Below, in pieces: positions 27,501-39,500 of a stretch of 64,000 nucleotides of DNA. The position numbers and the translations under genes are program-made. A model generated the notes under the pieces. The model had not been told where the DNA came from. It made no database searches and saw nothing but the letters and a program-made list of their open reading frames with translations. The stretch's first letter is position 1, and every line of letters starts with the position of its first letter. The stretch comes from Platerodrilus igneus (taxonomy: Eukaryota; Arthropoda; Insecta; Coleoptera; Lycidae), in the NCBI GenBank assembly GCA_036346225.1, contig JARFIW010001109.1, positions 2,650,501 to 2,714,500 of the forward strand, read 5' to 3'.

Positions 27501-30500
27501 GACAAGTTACAATTTCGAACAGTGTCGAAATTGAATTGCATGGATTTTCAGACGCAGCGCAACATGCCTATGCTGCAGCTGTGTATATCAGATCAGTTGA
27601 TGGAAATGGAAATACTCTAGTTAGGTTATTATGCAAAACCAAAGTATCTCCTCTAAAGGTAATTACAATCCCTAGGTTAGAATTGTGTGGTGCACTGATT
27701 TTGAGTCAATTGGTTGATAAGGTTATTAAAGTATTAGATTTAAAGATTGATAAATGTTTTTATTGGTGTGATTCAGAAATCGAACTTTCGTGGATCAAGA
27801 GCGAACCAATTCGCTTAAAAACATTTGTCGCAAATAGAATAACTCAGATTCAATCATTAACAAACGTAAACGATTGGTCATATGTTAATTCAAAAGATAA
27901 TCCTGCGGACTTAGCTTCTCGTGGTATTGCTCCAGAAAAAATCTTAAATCAAGATATTTGGTGGTCTGGTCCATTTTGGCTTTCTTTTCCGCAGTGTGAG
28001 TGGCCTATAAAACAAATTTCATTATTGCAAAATAACCAGGAGTTACTAGAGGTAAAGGGTGTAACTTGTTTGCTAGTAAACGAACTATTCATGTCATTTA
28101 AGAATTTTCTACATTTAATAAGACTAAACGCATAATGGCATATTGTAGTAGGTTCATATGTAATATAAGGTTAGGAGCTGTAAACAAAAACATTGGGCCT
28201 CTTACCGTGCAAGAGCTTCTAGAAGCCGAAGTTATTTTAGTAAAATTGGCGCAACAAGAAGTATATGCCCAAGAAATTTCAAAATTAAAACAAAATTGTC
28301 AGTCTCAAATACGAGCAAACTAGTGTCATTAAATCCTTTTATAGATGCGAAAGGGCTACTAAGAGTAGGTGGAAGATTAGATTCCTCATTGTATAGTTAC
28401 GATAAAAGCACCCAATAATATTGCCTAACAAGCATGTATTAACTAAATTAATAATGTTTGATTATCACGTCTCATTACTGCATTCTGGCGGCAAACATTG
28501 TTAGCTTCTATGCGTGAGAAGTATTGGCCGATTAATGGTAAAAATCAAGCCAAAGGTATTGTGAGATCATGTGTTAAGTGCTTCAGAGTTAGACCCAAGG
28601 GAATAAAATATTTAATGGGCAATTTACCTGCGGCTAGAGTAAAACAAGCATATCCGTTTGAAAATTGCGGAGTAGATTATGCCGGTCCATTTGAATTACA
28701 AACTCACAAAGGTCGAGGGTATAAGTCTTACAAGGCATATGTGTGTTTATTTGTTTGCATGGCAACCAAAGCCGTTCATTTAGAGGTCGTGACCGATTTA
28801 ACCACGGAAGCTTTCATAGCCACACTAAGGCGCTTTTCTGGTCGTGAGGCAAACCCTCACACGTTTATAGTGACAATGGCACCAATTTTGTGGGTGCAAA
28901 TAGGGAATTGCAAGAGCTGGCTGAATATTTATCAAATGAAATTACTCAAAATCAATTAAATGAAAAATCAGCAACTTTAGGTATTACTTGGCATTTTATT
29001 CCTGCACGTTCACCAAATTTTGGGGGCATTTGGGAGGCTGGGGTAAAGTCCACTAAATCACATTTAGTTAGAGTTTTAGGTAATGTTTCCTTAACTTATG
29101 AATTTTTTTCTACAGTCCTAGTACAAATAGAAGCGGTGCTTAACTCCCGACCTCTATCCTCATTATCTGATGATCCAAACGATCCAGATCCTTTAACACC
29201 CGCTCATTTTTAATTGGTCGAAAATTAACGACGGTGCCTGATCCGAGCCTATCACACATTAGCGAAAACCGTTTAAATCTGTATCAGCAGATGCAAACAA
29301 TGGTTCAGCATTTTGGCGTCGCTGGTCAACTGAATATATTTCTGAGCTGCAGCAGCGACAAAATGGCGTCAAGTAGGACAGCATTCAATCAAGGTTGGTG
29401 ATATGGTAGTGATTAAAGATGATAAAACTCCTCCTTCAATGGAATATGGGAAGGATTGCTGAAGTGTTTCCTGGTAAAGACGCTATTGTTCGCGTTGTTT
29501 CAGTGCGAACCAATCATGGTGTTGTAAAGGTTTCATTGGCTAAGATTTGTATTTTGCCTATCAAGGACAATTTGCCTTGAACATGTATTTTACTTATATA
29601 CAACATGCATATTTGTTCTCAATTATGTATTAATATTGTTTTTCTTGTTTCTTTTTGATACGTTCAATACTTAAGTTTTTGGGTGGGGTCAGTATGTTAC
29701 AGCTAGAAACTGTACTTTATTGCATTGTATCTTATTATTGTAAAAGAAGGTAAATTTAGTTTCATACCTGCATAAGGGTTGGGGTAAACGGGGAACAAAA
29801 CGCTCTCTCTTTCCTCAAGTAGTGTTAAGCAGAACGTGATGGTAACAGCATCTCGTTGTGGAGATGCCATTGTATACGTTAAAGTAATAAATAAAAAATT
29901 ATCCTTAGAATTGCCTTTTATTGCTAAAGGTCGCTAAGATAATACTACAGGTTCTCTAGTCCCTCTGTCTTTACGAAAACCATATTGGTCTTCGCCTAAA
30001 CAATTCTCAGTCAAAGCTTCTACTCTATTTTTAATTATTATTGTTAGTATTTTGGAAGCATGAGAAGTTAAACTAACCGTTCTAAAATTCTCACACCAAT
30101 CAGCTCCTGACTTTTTTGGGATTGGGATATTAATATTTTTTTCGAAATCTATTGGAACCTCACCTGTGTCATATATTACTTTTACTAGTTCATATAATCT
30201 GTCTAAAGTTTTCTGACTTGCATATTTTATTAGTTCTGCGGGAATATCGTCTATCCCTGGCGCTTTATTTAGTTTAAGATTCCGAACAGCTCTATCAAAT
30301 TCCTCTCTTAATATTGAGAACCCTATTTCTACATCCTCTTCTTGGTCGTTCTCTAACTCATCCATATCGTCTCCCTTATATAAATCTTCTAAATATCTTT
30401 TCCATCTGTCTGCTACCTCAACTTTATTTATTAGAATCTCATTATTCTCGTCTCTAATACCATTAAATTTTTTCCTATCTTCCCCAAAAAGCTTTTTAAC

Positions 30501-33500
30501 TGCCCTGTAAGCCCTGCCTGTCTTACCTACTCTCAAATCATCTTGTATTCCCTTACAATTCTCTTCCATTCATTTATTTCTAGCTTTTCTACACTCATGT
30601 ACTATCTTATTTCTAACTGTATTATATTTTTGCTTACTTTCACTATCCACTTTTCTGAAAGGTTTAAGTTTTCTTCTATTCTCTATTAAATCTAATATCT
30701 CCTTTGTTACCCAGGGTTTCCTCGCTTCTATTTTTTTCTTACCTATTGTCTGTGTTGCTGTATCATGTACAGTCAGTTTTATTTCTTTCCATCTATTTTC
30801 TACGTTCCCTCCTATAGATATCTCTTTGCTCTTATTATCTAATACTTGTTTATATTCTTCTTTTACCCTACTATCATTAAGCTTAGCTAGATCCCCCATC
30901 CCTCTCTTTTAACCTTTCTCAATTTTTTGAATTTTAGTTTAGACTTCATTTTAACTAAGTTATGATCGCTATCTATGTCAGCCCCTGGATAACTACGACA
31001 GTTTAGAACTTGATTTCTAAATCTTTGTTTAACTAAAATATAATCTATTTGGTATCTAGCCCTATCACCTGGCGCTTTCCAGGTATATCTTCTCCTAACA
31101 TGTTGTTCGAATAGGGTGTTTACAGTTACTAATCTATGTTCCTGGCAAAACTCAACTGATCTTTCTCCTCTATCATTTCGTCTGCCATGCCCAAATTTTC
31201 CTACCATTTTTCCCTCACTACCTTCTCCCACTGATGCATTAAAATCGCCCACAACTATTAAATTCTCATCTCCTTTTACTTTTCTCACTATACTATTTAT
31301 ATCCTCGTATACCTTTTCTACTTTCTCATCCTCGTACTGAGTTGTTGGCATGTAAACCTGTATTAAAACAGTGTCTGTGGGTTTTGTACTCAATCTAACC
31401 ATAATTATTCTATCACTAAATTGTAAGTAATCTTTAACTTTATGCCCTAATCTTTTACCTAACACTATTCCTACCCCTGCCAGTCCATTAGTTGAAGAAG
31501 TTGTAATTATTCTATAATTATCTTTCCAAATGTCATTACTATCTGGCCATCTCACCTCACTAATACCTAAAATGTCCAGCTTTCCCTTTCTCATTTTGAC
31601 TAATAAATTCGTTAACTTATCTACTCTAAGTAATGACCTTACATTCCAAGTCCCTATCACTAAATCGAACTGTTGTTTTATATTCTTACGATGACGAGCC
31701 TCAAGTACCCCCTCCCGGAGATCCGAATGAGGGAGTATTTTACCTCCGGACAAGAATTTTACTTGTGAGATCTCCATCATATATATTTCGTGTTTTAGGC
31801 CTCGCACACCTGGGAAATATTGTAGTAGGTTCCCATATCATTCCACAACACAGTTTTTAAAGATTTTAGAAAAAAGCTGTATCCGTCACGGCCAACCCCC
31901 AACAAGCTTGTAAGTTGTTGAAGATCGCCCGAGACCAACCGACCCTCCTCCAGTATCTTTTAGCCAGCAAGGCTGCTGCCCCTAGCTGCGGCTTTTAATC
32001 GCCTTTTACGATAAGCAGGCTTACTATAGTAGTATTCTTTATCCTCTACTATGGGGATTAAATACAGTATTGCCCGAAATAAACAGTACTGAAACTAAGT
32101 TGGCGGTGTCTTTATGCGTGCGCTGTCACACTCAAGTTAGCTAGTATAGACCTGTCAAGTAAACCTCAAACAAGTAATTAGTAGGGCCTAATTGTTAAAA
32201 ATGGTGTTAAGTACAGAGGAGAAAGTGTTTCTGGTAGAGCATTATTTTCGTTCATACGGAATCGGCCGACGTAATGGTGCAAGTTTGCTATACGTGTCTG
32301 ATCAATTCACACAAAGGTTTAATAAACGTTCTCCAAGTAATGCTGCAATTTTGAAGGTTATTGAAAAGTTTAGAAATACAGGTAGTGTATTGTGCCAACG
32401 AAAAGGAAACTCGGGCGTCCCAGGACAGTTAACAACAACAATAACCATGAGCGTGTTTTGAGCAAATCTTAGAAAATCCGAAAGTCAGCCAGGCAAGGAC
32501 AGCGTTACAACTTGATTTAAAAGAACTTCCTTTCAAAGAATCCTGAAGGAGCTGGGTACATTTTCGTATGTGATTCAGGTACATCAACAACTACATCCTC
32601 GGGATTATCGCAGTAGAGTGGAATATTGCGCCAGAATTCTCGCGTTACAGTATGAAAATCCTGAATTTTTGAAAAATGTTTGGTTTTCAGACGAAGCACA
32701 TTTTCACTTGTCAGGCTATGTGAATCGTCGCACAAATCGATTTCTGGGCTTTGCCAGACCCGATGAGGTTCAAGAGGTTCCTTTACATAGTGAAAAAGTG
32801 AGTGTCTGGTGTGCTGTTTCCGGACACGGAATCATTGGTCCGTACTTTATCGAAGAGAATGGTAGGCAAGTCACACTTAATCAACAGAGGTACAGACAAA
32901 TTTTAACACGATTTATCCCTGATCTCGTCAATTCTGTCGTGCACGTAACTTGGCATTTGAAACCAATTTTTCAGCAGGACGGGCAACTTGCCATACTGCT
33001 GCCGCAATTCGTCAATTTCTTCAAGAACATTTTCCAAGCAAATTCATATCACGATTTACTGACTTCCTTATCCTTCACATTCTCCAGACCTCACACCTCC
33101 AGACGCATACATTTGGGGCATGGCTAAAATGCCGTTTTCAAACGGGCACCACAAACCATCGATGAATTAAAGGATGCCGTTAGAGTCTTCTTCGCAGCCC
33201 TGAGACAACCCTTATTCAATAACATGACCAGAAACTTAGAACATCGTTATGAAGTCTGTCTCGAACGAGGAGGTGCACATTTAGAACATATAATAAAGTG
33301 TCAATAATATGTATTTTTTAAATATACAAAACAATTACAATTTCAGTACTGTTTATTTCGGTCAATACTGTACTAACAGACAGTAATGAATTAATTATGC
33401 ATGTATTTACTTGAAAGGCTCGCCTTTATCTAAAGCTGATTCAGAAGGTGCATTGTTACTATTAGCATGTAGGGCCTAGAACAGTTTCATAGTAATTAAC

Positions 33501-36500
33501 ACTATAGAAATATTTATGGTTACTTGTCTGTAAATTTAAAACTTACCTGTATTTGTAAGAGCTAGCTGCATACTTATCTTTATTCTATCAGTTTTCAGGC
33601 ACATAATTATTTTTTACGCTATAGCAAACCACAAAACAACTGCACGTGAATCCAAAGAACCTACAAAATTATTCATGTTTCACAATTCTCCAAGCAGCAC
33701 CAACAATAATTAAAATCAGCCGACAATCATGAATAACAAACCTACAAGGGGAATTTTCATTCAGTTAACATTTTAACAATTTACAAATTATTTTGTATCA
33801 AGAATGAGGACAAGTTTTTTTTTTAATAGCCGTTAGAAATAATCGAACTAAGGAAAGATGCAATACTTATCCTTCAGGCTGAACATAAACTGTAATAGTC
33901 AACCGTTGTACCTATCAGACAAGCTACAGGGTTTTGGAAGCAAATTTTGTGATTTGAGTCAAGTTTTATGTTTGTTTGTTTTATTTGTATTAGTTTATAA
34001 GTATTTCATGTTTATATACTTTCAAAGATAATATTTAGAATAGTTTCACGAAGAAAAGATAGTCTAATGAGTGTGTACAAAGTTTTTAAAGTGTAAAAGA
34101 AATTGACCAATAATATTGTGGGAGTTGATAGGTGAATAACAATAAAAGTTTGTATATAGCGGGTGGATGAAAATAAGTACCTAGGTGATATTATAATTTG
34201 TTGATTGATAATAAAGTTTTGTAAAATAAAATTAGACGCATAAAAAAGTGGTTCTTGAGTTTCATTCAAACTTTTGTACTGGTTTTAAATAGAAAAAGCT
34301 ATTGAATCCAACGAATCAAAAGATATAAAAATAGAGCGTATCAAATATAATAAGAATGTGCAAGGCAAAGTGAATAATTCGGAGTCCAGCAGGGCATCTA
34401 AAAAAGCAGAGTGTGATTTTAGATACCAGGTGCAGTGAAATTTTACTAACATATGGATGCGAAATTTGGAGTAACAAAAAGTATTATAAAGTATCCAGTT
34501 TTGTTCATAGTTAAAATTTAAATCATACTTTTACATACACCAAAACTAGTTTTAAAGTGATTTTGTTTAGGCTATGGTAGTTGATTGGACAAGGCCTAAG
34601 AAATCCTGAGGAATTGAAGGTATTAGTATTCAATCTAAACAGTAGGCCTTCATAAAAGGACTAGGTATTTACACCTACAAAAGTACATATTCATTAAATT
34701 TTTTTATAATTAAGTTATTGGCAATTTGATAAGAGCCAAAAGATGTCAATTTTGTAACCGACTTGTCGGAATTTGAGATAGGTCTGTGTCTGTGGGGGCA
34801 TGAGGTGAAGAAACCGAAACCGTCTGACACTGAACCCTGGTTAGACAGTTTTGGGATTAAATGAATCTTACCTTGAGATTATAAGAATCCAGGCTGATTG
34901 AGTTTATGACCGGCGCATCTGTAGATAATTTTAAGCTGGTACAAAAATTTCAGCAACTGATAAATACGTAATGTTTCATACGATATAAACAGTTTAAAAT
35001 TGTCTAAAATAAATTTCTGATATTTTCAAACAGAATAAACCATAAATAGCAATTTGAAGTACAAATAAGGTACATTATGATTTTATGTTCAAATATTTTT
35101 CGTAAATTAAGCTTACGAACAAATATAAAGTAAGGTGGAAAATTATATATTTTTCATAAATTAAGCTTACCAACAACAATATAAAAAGGGGGAAAATTAT
35201 AATATATTATTTTTGACATTTCTGTAAATGAACATTTTGTTGCAACCCTCCACAAGTACATGCTTCACAGTTTTGTAATCACTATAACACTGGTAAATCG
35301 AATGAGATGAACAATGAACAGCTTTTATTATGACTCACTCTGTTCTCTTGGCATTTTAAATTTTAGTATGCATGGATTCTTATACGTAATCTCTGCGACT
35401 GTACTAGATATCCATTTGCATTTTGGTTTGAATACGAGCACATTAGCACCAGAATTAACGAAAATGGTTGCAAACTTCTATTGAAGCAATTTTCTGTATA
35501 TCCAAATACATCAGGCAGCTTTAATTGTTCTGTAATGCAATACAGTATTTCATATGCAAATTGTTTTTAAATTACAAAAATGTACAATTCGTATTATTTG
35601 CCATTCAAGAAAATATAAACATTGTAGACCTCTTTTTAAAAAACTTAACATCCTTACATATTTTTCCTTATTTGTTTTTGATATCATTATGCTATTTGGC
35701 CAAAATTTACATTTTGATTATTACGCTGTCTATTCATTCACATTATACTAGAAAGGTGGGCTACATATTCAAAATCATCCCCACATCTTCTCTAGTACAA
35801 AAATCATTTATTTTTATGGCTCCTATGCTATATGATAAACTTGCGACTAATATTAGATTCCTAGAGAAAACTTTGCACTTTAGGTGTTCACTATTGGCCG
35901 TATTGCGAGATCGCTGTTATTATTCACTTGATGAGTTTTTAAATGAGAAACTATGAGAGGGGTTGCTCTTACTACATGATTATTCTGTTAAGTTTATTTT
36001 AATATTCCAACTGATATATTACATTAGATGACTAAGAATAGTTTTTTTAGATTATTAACTAGTTATAGGATCTGTATACTTTAAAATATTTTGTAAAAAT
36101 TTCTATAATATTTGATACTCTACCATGTGGTATAAAGAAATACATACATGCATACGTCTTAGATGTTGCTTAATTTCATTATCGATGTTGTCCAAAATTG
36201 CTTGTTGACGATGGTAGTTTTGGTGAATGTAACATATGTCTGTGTACTCACGCAGAATGTTGCACATACTTTTAATAGTAACACCTACAATATTGATATG
36301 ATGAATAAATTATGTACATACGAAGTTATTACACTGCTTGCTGTTTTTGTAGTAAATGCAACATTTTCCATCTTATTGTGTTTGGGATTTTATTCACAAC
36401 AAAATTTGAACGTTTTTAAGATCCGTTTTTTATCGTCAACGGAAAAATGTCTATACATTTGTTTTTTAGGAGCAAAAGACCTGTTGATCCATATTCACGT

Positions 36501-39500
36501 AATTGATTGCAAATAATCTACACAATTGTATTTATTAGGTATCGAAAAATACTGTTTTTAAACGATAAAGTGCTAGAGCAAAAAAAAACAAAACAGCATA
36601 ATAAAAAAAATAACAGAATAACAACGAAGATGAGAAACTAATTGACATTTGTAGGTTAGAAATACAAAATTATCGATGGTTATGTGAACTCGGCCAATCA
36701 ATACAAAATTTCTTTTTAAACTTGTCGCTCATTTATGGGAGGTGCATTTACTGAAATCTATTCATTAAACGCACTGTAGTTTGATATTACGCAATGCCAA
36801 AAATGACTTAAAAATAATATTGTTCGATGCTTTCACGACCGGAGTCATTATAAATATTTATGGTTCCGGGTTGGGGCCGTGTCATCTTATAAACTTCGGT
36901 TTATAAGATGACGCGGCCCCAACTCGGAATCATAATATTTATAATGACTTTAAAAGTTGACATTTCTTTTGACGTTAGATAAAGATTGCTTATTGAATTA
37001 TCAAATAGATTACAGTAATTTGTCGTTATTGAATCTGCCCATTAATAATTCCACATTTTATAATTACTTCTAATTTGAAACCTTATTACTTTTAGAAATA
37101 CTATTAGTTGAAGTGTAAGCCGTACCAGTAATTTAGTGTGACACTGAAATCTAAAGAATAGGTACTGTGATGAAACAATTATCATTTATACTAAATTGAT
37201 TTATGAAAAATTGTAAGGATTACTTAATCATATTAAGATAATTAATTTTCGTTTTGAAATTTATATTTGATTAATTTTTGTTTTGAAATTTATATTTGAT
37301 GTTATTAAACTATTTTGTTTCCATTTTCAATGTAGAGATATATTTATCAATTAATGGGCGATATAGTGTGTAGACATTTATTTGTAATGTGTTTGTACTA
37401 ATTGATCATATTCTTTAATTGTAATGTTTTTCAGTCGGATGCAAAAGGAGGAAAAATCTTAAGCTTGTTGCATGATCACGTATCTGGTTACATAGGGGAT
37501 GCTAGAGCTCAAGAACTGTGTTTGCATCTAATGCAGGCAGCTTGTGTTCCTTACATGAAAATGTTAGGAATGTGGATTTATAAAGGCATTATTTCTGATC
37601 CTATTGGTGAAGTAAGTATACATTTTGTAATATATTTTAAAAAATATCATATCAGATTTGCAATTCATTTGATCATAGTTTGATTGTATTTAAATGTGAC
37701 CAGCTTTTTCATTAATTTTTAATAATTCTAGAACATAAATAGTTACGATAATTATTAGTTCAATTTTTTGAGAGATTTTTTGCTTCTCCAAATATTTCTA
37801 TTTAGAAAGATTGTCAATGTTCATAAGAAAAAATGCCATTTATTACAATCACGTTGGGGTGTGTGACATGATAAAAGTATTGTGAAAGAGAAATACAAGA
37901 TCAAAATATATTAACGGATTGCGACAAAAACTGTGTCTGAACAAAAAGAAATTATGTCGTCTAACTGTGGTTTTGGATTGTTCACAAAAGGAATGTCAGG
38001 AAACAACGAAGGAAATAGTATAAAGGAACATGAAAATCTGTGTTCGGTACTTACCCGAGAAAATTTTAAAAAGACAATTTTAGTAAAGCGAGTAACAGCC
38101 ATGAAATTTAAGTTAGATTTCCAAATTATTTCAAACTCTAAAAACTTTAAGGATGTGACAGTGTGAATGTAGAACAATTTTAGAAGTAGGTATAAAAAAA
38201 TATGTCACACATGGTGATGTTCGTGCCAAATTTCCTGTTCCAAAAGAAAAATTTTTAATTTAATATACAAAAAGGATATGCATTATTCTGTATCTCAGTA
38301 GTATTCTGACTCTTTACCCAATTTAACAATCACTTAATACCAACTGGTTGGAATAAGTTTCAGAACTGTGCAACATTTCTTTGGGTATTAACTATAATTT
38401 TAGTTAATAGTTTCTGTATTGGAAGGATTTAAAAAATTAGCTTATTGTAATTAATCTTGCGAAAGAACCTATCTATTGTTAAAAGCATTATTTAACATAG
38501 AAAGGTTTGTGTCTAATATTGATCATGTGTTAAGGGGAGTTTACTTAAAGAATTATTTTAAATTTATTATTAATTATTTTTCTAAGCTGTTTTTATCTTC
38601 ATGTTTTCACATGTTGAATAATTATTATATTGCTTGTAGTTTTCTTGAAGTATTTCACCAATCAGTTGTATTATGCTAAATCATGTCTACTCTTGGCATG
38701 TACGATATGCGTAAGTAACACGATAGCAGATAATTTTCGAAGTGAATTGGGTAGAATATAAGTGTGAATCATTGGAAACAACATTCAGTTTATTTTGCTG
38801 TATATCAGTGCAGACATTAGAAAGTATACTTTGAGTGATTAATTGGTGAACTAGAAACTATCTACGAAAATACATTATCCTCGTTTTCCATTAGTTTGGA
38901 TATGAAAAGAAAAGAAGGAATTTAAAATGAAGTGGCAAGAAAAGAACTGGCATTAAAGAATGTGGTAGGTACTGTAGATAGAACAGCACTATTTTACTAG
39001 CCAAAATGTAGTCAGCAGTCCAGAGTGATGGAGAAACACCCTTATGAGATAGGTAGTTGTTTTAGGAGAAAGACAGACTGCTACATTTTATTTTTTCCAA
39101 TGCACCACCTGAAGATATTACATTGGCAATGGAAAGAGTTCTTTTTACTAGGAAATTTTGAATTTTGTCAACCCTGGCTGTTACAAGCAAGGTAGTGATC
39201 TTTAATATGTGCGACAACACTCATCTGTACGAGAATGTATTTTGGTGAAAAATGTTCACTTAATATTTTTCAAGCGGACTACGTTCAGAATCGAACTAGG
39301 GACCTTGGGCTTAGTTGTCACATGCAAACCAACTAAGCCATAGAGCCACCTAACACCTCTTGTTGCAAAAATTTGACTGAAATGGAGACAGCGGGTTAGG
39401 AAGAAAGATTGGACCTTTGGACGTGTCTGTTATAAAAGTTAGAGAATGTTTTTTCCCCAAACTTCAAGTTATCTTTCAAACACGTTCATCAATGAGAAAG

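Larger units (their letters stand above)
24771..29949 (+). mobile_element. BEL/Pao LTR retrotransposon inserted in the LINE
   Basis: The element is 5179 bp, with 255-bp LTRs and a GGTTC duplication at 24766-24770 and 29950-29954. It lies on the plus strand inside the minus-strand LINE, whose two halves join at the site. Internal order is primer binding site, a short region of about 590 bp where gag should be, protease, reverse transcriptase, RNase H and integrase. The order and the motifs YVDD, 'NPADLASRG' and 'VDYAGPF' identify BEL/Pao. The gag region is much shorter than the usual 1 kb or more and no gag motif is legible, so gag appears deleted. Frameshifts and stops break the polyprotein. 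Confidence 0.95.
29950..32062 (-). mobile_element. RTE-like LINE, 5' half
   Basis: This is the upstream half of the LINE cut by the BEL element. Reading from 32062 down: a GC-richer 5' region of about 250 bp, an apurinic-type endonuclease (31807-30887), a linker, and the fingers of the reverse transcriptase (30899-29950) ending GEDQYGFRKDRGTREPV exactly at the BEL target. The next residues continue from 24770 on the other side. Length without BEL is about 3.2 kb, the size of RTE elements. The 5' end abuts the Tc1-like element at 32065. Confidence 0.88.

Noticed and set aside
36163..36516. 117-residue open frame in intron 5
   Set aside because: No family resemblance, start or context supports it; composition fits chance in AT-rich DNA.
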